A stretch of DNA of 64,000 nucleotides from Bacillota bacterium (GTDB taxonomy: Bacteria > Bacillota > Sulfobacillia > JAJZYS01 > JAJYTV01). The stretch lies in contig JAJYTE010000004.1 of the NCBI GenBank assembly GCA_021793215.1, forward strand, positions 1 through 64,000. Direction: 5' to 3'. The notes under the pieces were generated by a model. It did no database searches, was not told the origin of the DNA, and saw nothing but the letters and a program-made list of their open reading frames with translations. The translations under genes were made by a program, and so were the position numbers. Positions 23,781-32,280 of this stretch are shown here, one piece after another; the stretch's first letter is position 1, and each line of letters starts with the position of its first letter.

Positions 23781-24806
23781 CTAGCCGGTGAAGCCCTCCT
23801 TCGGTGCGCCGACCGCTGCCGCGCGGCGCTGCCCGGTTCCTGCCAGCGCCGAGATGCCCAGCGCGACACCGATGACCGTCAGCGCCATGCCGATCGTCGC
23901 CACGAGGAAGGAGATGCCGTAGACGGCCGGGGAGACGAACACGTAGAGGATGCCGCCGGCGAAGATGACGATGCTGCCGGCGAGAAGCGTGAGGCTGGCA
24001 ACCCGGCTGCGGCTCTCGTCGCGCGCGAACTGCTTCAGCACAAGGAGCAGCGTCGCGACCGCGGGCAACAGGAACAGGGCGAAGTCCTGGTGGTACCAGC
24101 CGTAGACGGCGTCTACCGGAGCGCGTGAAGCGGTTCCGACGCCGTGGCCGCAGAGGCCCCCGTGGGCATCGATGAAGAAGCCGATCATGACCACCGTGAC
24201 GAACATCATGGCGGTCAGAACCCCCGACCCCCAGCGGATCACCGTCTGCGGCAGCCGCTCGGCCGCGAGCCCGATCAGCGCCACAAGCCCGCCGAACATC
24301 ACGCCGACCCCGACCACAAGGTCGTCGCCGGAGATGCCGCTCACGCCGTGCGCGAACAGCGTTGGCGGCTGCGCCCAGGTGGCGCCTGCGACGACGTAGA
24401 CGATCGTCATGCCCAGGACGCCGACGGCCGTCCACCAAAGTCCGAAGCGCATCAGCCAGTGACCCCGCCGCTCAAGCGTAAATGCACCGCAGAACGTCGC
24501 GACGATCAGAGCGATCACCGCGACGACCATCAAGTGGGCGTGCGCCGAGATGAGGTGCGTGAGAAGGCTTTGCCAGGTCTCCGCGGAGAGCGCCGCCCAT
24601 CCCCCGATGATCGCCTTCGGGACGTTGCCGAACTCCAGAATCCAACCTGCGATGTGCCCCATCACCCCAGACAGGAGGCCGCCGAGCGCGGCGAACGCCG
24701 CGGTCCAGGTCTCCACTTTGTGGATCTCCACCGCGCGCTGGAAGAGGGCCAAGCTGAGCGTGATCAGGCGCGCGGGCGACCTGACGCTCCTCGTCGGCGT
24801 CGTCAT
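23781..24806 (-). CDS. Polytopic membrane protein of unknown function with histidine-rich segments
   Basis: The 341-residue protein has about nine hydrophobic segments. Conserved-looking histidines lie at HIAGW, LTHLISAHAHLMVV and DAHGGLCGHG, and acidic residues occur near WYHQDF. The HAHLM segment resembles heme-binding helices of oxidase-like proteins, but no family is assigned. The track start at 24806 has a GAAGGAG directly abutting the ATG, a poor spacing, and falls inside the inverted gene copy described below. A downstream start nearer the EIHKVETW segment is possible. The C-terminal about 55 residues are duplicated, in inverted orientation, at 24770-24940. Confidence 0.6.
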   Translation of the reverse strand: MTTPTRSVRSPARLITLSLALFQRAVEIHKVETWTAAFAALGGLLSGVMGHIAGWILEFGNVPKAIIGGWAALSAETWQSLLTHLISAHAHLMVVAVIALIVATFCGAFTLERRGHWLMRFGLWWTAVGVLGMTIVYVVAGATWAQPPTLFAHGVSGISGDDLVVGVGVMFGGLVALIGLAAERLPQTVIRWGSGVLTAMMFVTVVMIGFFIDAHGGLCGHGVGTASRAPVDAVYGWYHQDFALFLLPAVATLLLVLKQFARDESRSRVASLTLLAGSIVIFAGGILYVFVSPAVYGISFLVATIGMALTVIGVALGISALAGTGQRRAAAVGAPKEGFTG

Positions 24807-25035
24807 CTCCTTCGTCGCGGGGCTTCTCTACGTCTTCGTCTCGCCCGCCGTCTACGGTCTCTCGTTCGTGGTCGCGACGATCGGCGTCGCCTGCGTCGTG
24901 ATCGGCGTAGTCCTATCGCTCCTGGCGATCTTCGGACCATGCCATCCGGCCGCGCCCTCGAGCCGCACGGCCCCCGTCGCCGAGAAGGCTAGGAGGCCCA
25001 GCGAGCAGCGCAGCGCAGCAGCCGCCTTGCGCTGA
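24760..25035 (+). pseudogene. Inverted partial copy of the C-terminal membrane region of the adjacent gene (or a small derived gene)
   Basis: On the + strand, GTG at 24760 opens a frame of 91 codons. Its core, FVAGLLYVFVSPAVYGLSF and the following ATIGVACVVIGVVL, is clearly homologous to the end of the minus-strand neighbour (FAGGILYVFVSPAVYGISF, ATIGMALTVIGVAL). By eye the DNA is roughly three quarters identical over about 160 bases. The copy covers two membrane segments only, and its 5' end overlaps the 5' end of the neighbour head to head. It may be a decayed fragment from an inverted duplication or a retained two-helix membrane protein. A perfect hairpin follows its stop codon by 14 bases. 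Confidence 0.7.
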
Positions 25036-25049
25036 CTCGACCCCCGACC

Positions 25050-25102
25050 GGGGCAGGAGAGGATCCCCCTGGGCCAATCCCAGGGGGATCCTCTCCTGCC
25101 CC
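25050..25102. terminator. Perfect 24-bp inverted repeat hairpin, probable bidirectional terminator
   Basis: GGGGCAGGAGAGGATCCCCC and four further bases pair without mismatch with the downstream arm around a five-base CCAAT loop. It lies between the + strand fragment (stop at 25035) and the convergent minus-strand small ORF. It lacks a U-tract on either side. Its length and perfection exceed those of the other hairpins in the window. Confidence 0.7.
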
Positions 25103-25342
25103 GCACGCCTTCCGCATCTGGCACCTTCGCGCTCCCGTGCCGATCGGCCGCTGCGCGCCCTCTTGGCGCCGCGCTCTGCTGCTTCCCACGGGCGCGCATG
25201 CACCATCTGGCGCGGTGCCCGAAGGCGCCGGTCTGGAAACGCAGCCCGGCGCGAGTAGAGCGGCCGGCCTTCGCGCGCTCGCCGCCCGGACTGGAGTGCG
25301 CAGCGCAAGACCCGGATGCGCACCGGCGCACGAAGAGGCCCT
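25103..25342. other. Intergenic region, no gene seen
   Basis: About 240 bases hold only overlapping ORFs in several frames without homology or ribosome-binding sites. Confidence 0.4.
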
Positions 25343-25371
25343 GAGGGCTGCCGTGCGGCCTAGCAGCCCTC
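25343..25371 (-). terminator. Hairpin after the 22-codon ORF
   Basis: GAGGGCTGC pairs with GCAGCCCTC (9 bp, 11-base loop) beginning 13 bases beyond the stop codon of the small membrane-peptide ORF, on the same strand. No U-tract follows. Confidence 0.5.
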
Positions 25372-25384
25372 CGGGTCCTGCGGA

Positions 25385-25453
25385 TCACTTGGTGGCTTGG
25401 CTGGTGAACACGGCAGCGAGCGCAACCGCGACGATCGACACTGCCCAGAACAT
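25385..25453 (-). CDS. Putative 22-residue single-span membrane peptide
   Basis: This ORF is too short for the ORF track. It starts at ATG with GGGAGGTG seven bases upstream, one of the best Shine-Dalgarno sequences in the region. It encodes MFWAVSIVAVALAAVFTSQA followed by TK and TGA. The product is a single hydrophobic helix with a short polar C-terminus, the layout of small membrane proteins that accompany transporters or oxidases. A hairpin lies just downstream. It is flanked by about 280 bases without genes on the coaA side, leaving room for its own promoter. No homologue is recognised and expression is unproven. Confidence 0.5.
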   Translation of the reverse strand: MFWAVSIVAVALAAVFTSQATK

Positions 25454-25595
25454 GCCCACGCACCTCCCAAGGACATGCTACTCCCTGGGAGCGCTGCTGA
25501 TGGGCCACATTTCCAGATGGTCGGCCCGTCGCAGTTGGCGCGTGCACCGAGGGCCCCTCGTCACACGATGCGAGGTCGAGTCGCCCGGGTTGTAG

Positions 25596-25619
25596 GCCGA
25601 CCGCGCCTTCCCGGTCGGC
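25596..25619 (-). terminator. Hairpin downstream of coaA
   Basis: GCCGACCG pairs with CGGTCGGC around an eight-base loop, about 120 bases beyond the coaA stop codon. It is a candidate 3' end of the coaA transcript; the distance makes this uncertain. Confidence 0.35.
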
Positions 25620-25738
25620 GCCGGCCGGGGCACACGGCGCGGCGAAGGAGCCGAGCGGTCCGGAAGCCGCGGCCGCCCGACCCGGCCTGGTTCGGCACGA
25701 AGCGATGCTCCCTTGCGCCGCCGAAGGTGCCGCCTGCT

Positions 25739-26683
25739 TCAGATGCGCCGCAGCTTCAGCGACTCCACGCGATGGTTCTCTCCCTTGCGCAGGATCAGCT
25801 GGGCGCGATCGCGCGTCGGCGCGATGTTCTCCTTCAGGTTGATGCTGTTCACGTCGCGCCAGATCCCCTCCGCCACCGCGACGGCCTGTACGTCGGAGAG
25901 GTCCGCGTAGCGATGGAAGTACGAGGACTCGTCACGGAACGCGGTGTCGCGCAGCGTGAGGAACCGATCCACGTACCAGCGGCGGATGATCGACTCGTCG
26001 GCGTCCACGAACAGACTGAAGTCCAGGAAGTCCGAGACGAGGTGGTGCTGCCGTGCACCGGCGCTCGCGCCAAGGAGGATGTTGAGCCCCTCGACGATCA
26101 CGACGTCCGGCCGGTCGACGACCTGCCACTCCCCAGGCACGATGTCGTAGCGCAGGTGTGAGTACACGGGCACCTTGAGCTCCGGCTTTCCGGACTTCAC
26201 GTCGGCGACGAAGCGCACCAGGCCACGCAGGTCGTAGCTCTCGGGGAAACCCTTGCGACCCAGGCTGCCGCGCCGTTCCAGTAGTGCGTTCGGGTAGAGG
26301 AAGCCGTCTGTGGTCACGAGATCGACGCGCGGCCGTTGCGGCCAACGGGTAAGCAGGGCCTGCAGCACCCTCGCGGTGGTGCTCTTGCCCACCGCGACGC
26401 TGCCGGCGATGCCGATGACGAACGGAACCTTGTTCGCGCCGTCGCCCAGGAACGTGCCACGGGCGCGGTGCAGTTCCTGCACCGCGCCGATGTAGAGGTT
26501 GAGAAGTCGCGTCAGGGGCAGGTAGACGTCCGCCACCTCGTCGAGGGAGAGGCGCTCGTTGAGCCCCTGCAGCTGGGTCCAGTCGTCGTCCGACAGGGTG
26601 AGGGGGGTCGCTGCCCGCAAGGCGCACCATTCGTCGCGCGTGAAGTGGAGAAACGGTGTGATGGGTCGACTGCGCTCGGCCAT
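25739..26683 (-). CDS. coaA: Type I pantothenate kinase
   Basis: The 314-residue enzyme phosphorylates pantothenate with ATP, the first step of coenzyme A synthesis. It has the P-loop [19 protein letters not shown] near residue 93, the substrate region [17 protein letters not shown], the [14 protein letters not shown] segment and [10 protein letters not shown], all diagnostic for the CoaA fold. The ATG at 26683 gives the usual N-terminus ([12 protein letters not shown]); the 36 residues added by the track start are not homologous. No coaX or coaW is in the window. A metallo-hydrolase gene ends 87 bases upstream of its start. Confidence 0.95.
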   Translation of the reverse strand: MAERSRPITPFLHFTRDEWCALRAATPLTLSDDDWTQLQGLNERLSLDEVADVYLPLTRLLNLYIGAVQELHRARGTFLGDGANKVPFVIGIAGSVAVGKSTTARVLQALLTRWPQRPRVDLVTTDGFLYPNALLERRGSLGRKGFPESYDLRGLVRFVADVKSGKPELKVPVYSHLRYDIVPGEWQVVDRPDVVIVEGLNILLGASAGARQHHLVSDFLDFSLFVDADESIIRRWYVDRFLTLRDTAFRDESSYFHRYADLSDVQAVAVAEGIWRDVNSINLKENIAPTRDRAQLILRKGENHRVESLKLRRI

Positions 26684-26769
26684 CCGATACCTCTTTCGAC
26701 GGACGCGTTCTGTCGCCAGCAGTGTACCACGCTGCGCGGTCCGGGTGAGCGTGCAGCCGGACCGGGGTC

Positions 26770-27513
26770 TTAGCGCGCCAGCGCGCCCCACTGCTCCTCT
26801 CCCGCCTGGGCTGCGTCGTGTCCGAAGAAGACGGTGGCGGACGCGGCCTGCGCGATCTCCCGCAGACGCGCGACGCTGCGCATCCCGCGTTCGGCGTCCG
26901 CCATGGCGCCAGGGACGTTCTCAGCCCAGTTGCGCGCGGTGTAGCACGCATCGATCGTCAGCAGGATCGGCCTCGACGAGGGCAGCGTGAGCAAGAGCGA
27001 GAGGTGCCCCGGGGTGTGGCCGGGCGTGTGCAGGAACTGAACGCCCGGCATGGGCTGCTCGCCGTCCACGACGTAGCGCATCTCGCGCTGGAGGTCGACC
27101 CAAGGGGGCGGGTCCTCGGTGGCGAAGCTCTGGGCCTCCTCCCGGTGCACCAGCAGCGGCGCAGCGCGCAGCAGACGGTTGCCGCCGGCGTGGTCGAAGT
27201 GCCAGTGCGTGCTGATCACGCCGTCGAGATCCTCCGCGCGCAGCCCCACGCGGCCCAGCACCCGATCGACCGCATCGTCCGGCCGCATCTGCGGCTGGAT
27301 CTGGTCGCCGTCCTCTTCATCGGCGAAGAACCGCGGGTTGCCGACGCACTCGGGCGGCATCCCCGTATCGACGAGCAGCAGCGCGTCGTCTCCGCGCAGG
27401 AGATACATCCAGATCGGGACCCGCAGCATCTTCCCCACTGCCGTTCCGGTCAGCAGCTGGGACTGGTCGATCAGGCACTCCCCGGCGCGCAGCAGCACGA
27501 ACTCCCGAAGCAT
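26770..27513 (-). CDS. AHL-lactonase-like metallo-beta-lactamase fold hydrolase
   Basis: The 247-residue protein has the dinuclear zinc site of the family: [11 protein letters not shown] (HxHxDH), [11 protein letters not shown], the bridging aspartate in [11 protein letters not shown] and the final histidine in FFGHDAAQ. Length and motif spacing agree with N-acyl-homoserine lactonase relatives (AiiA/AttM group), and [12 protein letters not shown] near residue 50 fits. Many relatives act on other lactones or esters, so quorum quenching is not proven. The track fuses it with about 335 unrelated upstream residues that belong to another frame of the foldase gene; ATG at 27513 follows a GGGGGTGG. 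Confidence 0.82.
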   Translation of the reverse strand: MLREFVLLRAGECLIDQSQLLTGTAVGKMLRVPIWMYLLRGDDALLLVDTGMPPECVGNPRFFADEEDGDQIQPQMRPDDAVDRVLGRVGLRAEDLDGVISTHWHFDHAGGNRLLRAAPLLVHREEAQSFATEDPPPWVDLQREMRYVVDGEQPMPGVQFLHTPGHTPGHLSLLLTLPSSRPILLTIDACYTARNWAENVPGAMADAERGMRSVARLREIAQAASATVFFGHDAAQAGEEQWGALAR

Positions 27514-27551
27514 CACGCCACCCCCAGAGCGCCGGCAGGCGCCGGCTGCGT

Positions 27552-28514
27552 TCAGGACGTGGGAACTTTCTTCGGGACCGAGAGCTTGACCTTCACCTTG
27601 GTCCGCAGCCTCGCGATGTACTTCTGCTGCGCCGTCGTCTGGTTCTGCGACTGCAGGTACGACTGGATCTCCGGGGTGACGGCGCTCAAGGGCTGCGTCG
27701 TTGCAGGGTGGATCCCCAGCAGCTTGATGATGTGGTAGCCGTACTGTGAATGCACGATCCCGCTGATCTGACCGACCTTGGTCAGCTGCTTCGCGGCGTT
27801 CGCGAACGCGGTGACGTAGTTGCTGAGCGGCGCGTAGCCAAGGTCTCCGCCCTTCGAGGCCGATCCCGTGTCGGTGGAGTACTTCTTGGCCAGCGCCGAG
27901 AAGGAGGCTCCCGCCTGCAGCTGCGTCAGGATGCTCTGCGCCTTGGCTTTCGTCGTCACCAGGATGTGCGCGAGGTCGTACTCCTCGGGCTGCTGGAACT
28001 GGGAGATGTTCGCCTTGTAGAACGACTGGATCTGGGCGCTCGTGACGAACGGCGTCGAGACCACCTTCGCCAGGTAGCCGTCGAGCAGCGTCGTCCGCAC
28101 AGCGAACGCGTTCAGCTGGGCGTTGTTCGTGTTGTCCGCCTTGATCGCCTTGTCGAGCGCCGTCGTGCTGCCGTAGCTCTGGGTCAGGTAGGACATCAGC
28201 TGCGACTGCGCCGTGGACTGCTGCGCCTTCGTCAACGTGAACTTCGCCTTGGACGCCAGCTGGCCCACGATGTACTCGTCGACGAGCTCCTGCGTCTCGC
28301 CGACCCAGTCCGTACGCGTCAGCTTGGCCGTAGACTGCGGAGTGAGCAACTTCACGATGTTGACCCGAGTCCTGACATCCTGCTGCGTGATCTTGTGGCC
28401 TTGCACCGTCGCCCAGACCGTCTGGGCGCTGCTCGCCGTCGAGCCGGCCCCGCAACCGGCGGTCAGCACGAGCGCGCCGACCCCGACCAGGGCCAGTATC
28501 GCGGAACGCTTCAA
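27552..28514 (-). CDS. PrsA-like lipoprotein peptidyl-prolyl isomerase (parvulin type)
   Basis: The protein of about 320 residues starts at TTG behind GGAGCTGATTGG; the track's upstream start adds a non-signal leader. It begins with Lys-Arg, a hydrophobic stretch and the lipobox LTAGC, so it is lipidated on the extracytoplasmic face. A SurA/PrsA-type N-terminal helical chaperone region follows. The parvulin domain lies around residues 185-280 (LAHILVTTKAKAQSIL, SKGGDLGYAPLSNYV, SQYGYHIIKL). It would fold secreted proteins outside the membrane. The region is rich in Gln, Thr and Ser, and codon use there is less GC-extreme than in its neighbours. Confidence 0.9.
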   Translation of the reverse strand: MKRSAILALVGVGALVLTAGCGAGSTASSAQTVWATVQGHKITQQDVRTRVNIVKLLTPQSTAKLTRTDWVGETQELVDEYIVGQLASKAKFTLTKAQQSTAQSQLMSYLTQSYGSTTALDKAIKADNTNNAQLNAFAVRTTLLDGYLAKVVSTPFVTSAQIQSFYKANISQFQQPEEYDLAHILVTTKAKAQSILTQLQAGASFSALAKKYSTDTGSASKGGDLGYAPLSNYVTAFANAAKQLTKVGQISGIVHSQYGYHIIKLLGIHPATTQPLSAVTPEIQSYLQSQNQTTAQQKYIARLRTKVKVKLSVPKKVPTS

Positions 28515-28637
28515 CCAATCAGCTCCTTCACATCTTGGGGGACACATCACCGGGCTCACCTGGGTCCGTCCATCTTAGCCCAACGGTCTTAGAATTCGCA
28601 TAGGACCGCTGGAGCGCCCGAACGAGCCTCACGCTAT

Positions 28638-28650
28638 GTTAGAGTCTAAC
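28638..28650 (+). promoter_or_regulatory. Palindromic operator candidate before the MFS gene
   Basis: GTTAGAGTCTAAC is a perfect inverted repeat (GTTAGA/TCTAAC around one G) that ends four bases before the MFS start codon. The position would let a repressor block transcription or initiation. The surrounding 95-base divergent region is AT-richer than average, as expected for promoters. No regulator gene is adjacent. Confidence 0.5.
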
Positions 28651-28654
28651 CGCT

Positions 28655-29923
28655 ATGGCAGAGCACGCAACCAGAAGCTTGTCGCGCGACCCCGACTTCC
28701 GCATCTACATCGCCGGCCGCACCGTAACCGAACTCGGATCGCGCATCACGCGCGAAGGGTTGCCGATGGTCGCGGTGCTCGCAGCCGGGGCCACGGCGCA
28801 GGACCTCGGCTACATGGCGGCGCTCGGCTACATCGCCGCACTGCTCATCTCGCCGCTGGCCGGCGTGATCGCCGACCGTTCGCGCAGACGTCCTCTGCTG
28901 ATCGCGGCAGACCTCGCGCGCGCCGCCCTCCTTCTGACCATCACCCTGCTCGCGGCGCTTGGCCGCTTGCGCTTCCTCGACATGCTGCTCGTCTTCGGAC
29001 TGGTGACCGGGATCTCCGTGCTGTTCGATGTGGCGGACCAGGCCTTCCTGCCAGACTTCGTCGGCCGCCATCGCCTGGAACCGGCGAACGCCTCGGTCTC
29101 CGCCGCCTCGGCCGTCGGGGAGACGAGCGGACCCGCGCTGATGGGGATCCTGATCCAGACGCTCGGAGGGCCGATCGCCATCGGCGTCGACGCGCTCACC
29201 TACCTTGCGTCGGCCCTCTCGCTCGGCCTGATCCGCAGCCGCGAAGCGCGGCCGGCGCACGAGAGCGGAGCGAGCGGCGCCCTGGAAGCCTGGGCGGGGG
29301 CGCGGGCGCTCTTTCTCCATCCGCTGCTCCGTCCCCTCGCGATCGCCGTCGCCCTGCAGAGCGTGGGCGGCGGCTTCTTCGACGCGCTCTACGAGTTCTA
29401 CGCCCTCAAGGATCTGCGGCTCAGTCCCCTGGCGATCGGCGGACTGATCACGGCCGGAGGCGTCGGTGCGCTTTGCGCTGCGTACGTCTCGCCGCGCATC
29501 GCGCGGCGGCTCGGCAGCGGGCCGGCGCTGACCGCCGGCGCCGCCCTCTACGGCCTCGTCACGCTGCTCGTACCGTTCGCGCCCAGGGCTCCGCTTCTGG
29601 CCTTCCTCTTCCTCCTCGCGGCGCAGCTCTTCGGCGACGCGGGCGGCACCTTGTTCGGCGTTGGCGAGGCGGTCCTGCGCCAGTCGGCGACGCCCAGTGC
29701 CTGGCTGGGACGCGTCACGGGGTCGGTGCGCTTCCTCGGCAATGTCGTCGGCGCCGTGGGCGCGTTCGCGGCGGCCCTGCTCGCCGGCAGTCTCGGCGTG
29801 CGCGGAGCGCTGCTGCTCGCGAGCGGGTTGATCCTGGCCGCAGTCCCGTTCCTGCTCTGGTCTCCCGTCCGCCGGCAGGCGCGTCCACCCCTGCCTGACG
29901 CCGCGCGTTTCGCCGAAGTTTAG
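28655..29923 (+). CDS. Major facilitator superfamily transporter
   Basis: The 422-residue protein has 12 predicted membrane segments with a central cytoplasmic loop near residue 200. The loop between helices 2 and 3, GVIADRSRRRPLL, is the MFS motif A, and DVADQAFLPDFVGRHRLEPANA matches the helix 4-5 region of drug/enterobactin-exporter type MFS proteins. Substrate is unknown. It is one of only four + strand reading frames annotated here; it is divergent from the foldase gene and convergent with the ECF transporter. A palindrome immediately before its start suggests specific repression. Confidence 0.88.
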   Translation: MAEHATRSLSRDPDFRIYIAGRTVTELGSRITREGLPMVAVLAAGATAQDLGYMAALGYIAALLISPLAGVIADRSRRRPLLIAADLARAALLLTITLLAALGRLRFLDMLLVFGLVTGISVLFDVADQAFLPDFVGRHRLEPANASVSAASAVGETSGPALMGILIQTLGGPIAIGVDALTYLASALSLGLIRSREARPAHESGASGALEAWAGARALFLHPLLRPLAIAVALQSVGGGFFDALYEFYALKDLRLSPLAIGGLITAGGVGALCAAYVSPRIARRLGSGPALTAGAALYGLVTLLVPFAPRAPLLAFLFLLAAQLFGDAGGTLFGVGEAVLRQSATPSAWLGRVTGSVRFLGNVVGAVGAFAAALLAGSLGVRGALLLASGLILAAVPFLLWSPVRRQARPPLPDAARFAEV

Positions 29924-29933
29924 CCGCTGCGCA

Positions 29934-32225
29934 TCAGCGGCCCAGGAGCAGGAGCCAGACCGCCACAGCTACGATCCCCGCCACGTAGAGCAGATCCCAC
30001 GGGCGCACGCGCAAGGGTCGCAGGTAGGTCCGGCCATCGGCGCGTTCGGCCGGCGCGCCGTGGAACCCCCGCGCCTCCATCGCGATCGCGACGCGTTCGC
30101 CCAGTCGAATCGCCTGGCTGAGCAGCGGCAGCGCGTACGTGACGACGCGCGTCAGGCGAGAGCTGCCGGCGCCCTGGCGCAGCGAGCGCGCGCGGCGCAG
30201 CTTCGCCCACTCGTCCTGGAACAGCGGGAAGAAGCGCAGCCCTGCGAGCGTGCCGTAGGAGAACTTCGGCGGCACCCCGAGGTTCTGCGAGAAGCTCGTC
30301 AAAAGGTCTGTAAGGTCTGTCGTGGAGACAAAGAGGATGGCGAACGTCACGGTCGCGAGCATGCGGAAGGCGAGCGCGAGGCCAACGTCAAGCCCGTAGA
30401 GGCTCAGGTGGAAGAAGAGGAACTGCACGTACGGCGATCCCGGCGGCGCCTGGGCGTACGCGGTCAGGGTCCACGTGTAGAGCGCGAAGAACGCGACGAA
30501 CGGCAGCATGCGCACCGCAACCTGGCGCAGGCCGAGCCGGGCGCCCCAGAAGAGCAGCGCGAGCGGCAGGAGGGTCAGGTAGACGCCCTGGCGCACGTTC
30601 ACGGTGAAGACGAGCACCCCCATCGCGAGGAGGGTCGCGAGCAGCTTCATCCCCGGGTGCAGCCGGCCGACCAAAGAGACCGCCTGCGCAGGTGAGATGC
30701 GCACGAAGGGCACCTCCTGGGCGCCATCGCCACCGACGGCACCCTCCGCCGTCGCGTCCGGCGCGAGACCGCCGCGGCGGAGGAGTTCCCCCCGGTCGAA
30801 GAGGTCCTTCGGCGCGCCGCAGAAGAGCATCTCCCCCTGCTTCAGCACGAGCACCTGCGTCGCGTAACGGCGCACGAGGTCGAGGTCATGCGTCGTGATC
30901 ACGACGGTGCGCCCCTGCGACTTGAGGCCCTGCAGCCGCTGCATGATCGCCTCCTGCGTGCGCGCATCCTGCCCGAAGGTCGGTTCATCGAGCAGGTATG
31001 CCTCGTGCTCCTGCACCAACATGGCCGCGACCGAGAGCCGCCGCTTCTGGCCCTGACTGAGCGAGAAGGGGCTTTGGCGCTCGTGCCCCTCGAGGCCGAA
31101 CTCCGCCAGCAGCCGCAGGGCGTGATCCGGCACGGGCCCCTCGCCGACGTAGCGGCTGACGAGGTCCTCCGCGACCGTCTCGTAGACGAACTGGTGCTCG
31201 GGGTTCTGGAAGGCGAAGGCGATGGCGTGCGCGGACGTGGGGGCCGAGAGCGTCCCGCCGGTCGGGCGCTCGAACCCCGCGAGCAACCGAAGGAGCGTCG
31301 ACTTGCCCGAGCCGTTCGCCCCGACGATGGCGGTGAACGATCCGCTGGGGATCTCGAGTGTCAGCCCCCGAAGTGCCCGACGCGGCTCCTCCCCGCGCCG
31401 CCGCAGGCGACGCTGGGCGGATCTGGACGCGTAGGTGTAGTCGAGTTCTCGCGCCGCGAACGCGGCGGGGGCGTGCGCGTGCGGTACGGCGAAGACGTCT
31501 CGCGTCCGCCCGGAGTCCAGCGGCGACGTCTGCCATGCGGGCACCACGCCGAGCGCCTGCATCGCCGGCCAGCGCCGCTCGACCTCGTCCGGCAGGGGGC
31601 CCGAGAACGCAGCGCGGCCCTGCGGCCCCAGGGCGACCACGCGGTCCATCGCCGCGATCAGGTCGGAGAACTTGTGCTCGATCACGAGCATGGTCTGCCC
31701 CGCCGCCCTGAGGCGCGCGATGGTCCGGAAGACGGCTAGGGTGGCCTGCGGATCGAGGTTCGCGGTCGGCTCGTCGAGCACCAGGAGGTCTGGGCGCTGC
31801 GCGAGCGCACAGGCGATCGCGAGCCTCTGCTTCATGCCGCCGGAAAGCACCGCGTCGAACTCCCCGGGGGAGACCTCGAGTCCCGCCTCGCGCAGCGCCG
31901 CCATGGTGCGCGAGGGCATCTCGCCGGGGGGCATGCGCATGTTCTCGAGGCCGAACGCGACCTCGCTGCCGATCGTCAGTTGACACAGCTGCGCTTCGGG
32001 ATCCTGGAATACGTAGCCCACACCGCCGGGGCGAGAGATGGCTGTCGAGCGCCACACCTCGCCCGCCACCTCCGCCTCGACGGCCGCGGGGATCAACCCC
32101 GCCGCCAGCATGGCAAGCGTCGACTTGCCGCAGCCGCTCGGGCCAATCAGGAGCACGGCCTCTCCGCGACGCAGCTCGAGCGAGGCGCCCGTGAGCGCCT
32201 GCGAGCCTTCGTAGGCGACGGTCAC
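29934..32225 (-). CDS. Fused ECF transporter: two ATPase domains plus EcfT-type permease (YkoD-YkoC fusion)
   Basis: The 763-residue protein joins all energising parts of an ECF transporter. The first ATPase domain has GPSGCGKSTLAMLA, LSGGMKQRLAIACALA and LLVLDEPTANLDP. The second has VGANGSGKSTLLRLLAG, SLSQGQKRRLSVAAMLV and AYLLDEPTFGQD. From about residue 525 a membrane part with five or six helices matches EcfT, including the coupling motif region KLRRARSLRQGAGSS. In Bacillus, ykoD (dual ATPase) and ykoC are separate genes. The substrate-binding YkoE lies 55 bases upstream under a TPP riboswitch, so the cargo is thiamine or its pyrimidine precursor. The GTG at 32225 leaves a clipped first strand; a CTG at 32240 (LRLEGVTVAY) may be the true start. 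Confidence 0.92.
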   Translation of the reverse strand: MTVAYEGSQALTGASLELRRGEAVLLIGPSGCGKSTLAMLAAGLIPAAVEAEVAGEVWRSTAISRPGGVGYVFQDPEAQLCQLTIGSEVAFGLENMRMPPGEMPSRTMAALREAGLEVSPGEFDAVLSGGMKQRLAIACALAQRPDLLVLDEPTANLDPQATLAVFRTIARLRAAGQTMLVIEHKFSDLIAAMDRVVALGPQGRAAFSGPLPDEVERRWPAMQALGVVPAWQTSPLDSGRTRDVFAVPHAHAPAAFAARELDYTYASRSAQRRLRRRGEEPRRALRGLTLEIPSGSFTAIVGANGSGKSTLLRLLAGFERPTGGTLSAPTSAHAIAFAFQNPEHQFVYETVAEDLVSRYVGEGPVPDHALRLLAEFGLEGHERQSPFSLSQGQKRRLSVAAMLVQEHEAYLLDEPTFGQDARTQEAIMQRLQGLKSQGRTVVITTHDLDLVRRYATQVLVLKQGEMLFCGAPKDLFDRGELLRRGGLAPDATAEGAVGGDGAQEVPFVRISPAQAVSLVGRLHPGMKLLATLLAMGVLVFTVNVRQGVYLTLLPLALLFWGARLGLRQVAVRMLPFVAFFALYTWTLTAYAQAPPGSPYVQFLFFHLSLYGLDVGLALAFRMLATVTFAILFVSTTDLTDLLTSFSQNLGVPPKFSYGTLAGLRFFPLFQDEWAKLRRARSLRQGAGSSRLTRVVTYALPLLSQAIRLGERVAIAMEARGFHGAPAERADGRTYLRPLRVRPWDLLYVAGIVAVAVWLLLLGR

Positions 32226-32280
32226 CCCCTCGAGGCGCAGGAGGAGTTCCCCCGCCCTCGCGGTTGGGGCGGTCTCACGC

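Noticed and set aside
25137-25595. 152-codon + strand ORF
   Set aside because: No ribosome-binding site, no homology, atypical composition, and it overlaps the better-supported 22-codon minus-strand ORF.
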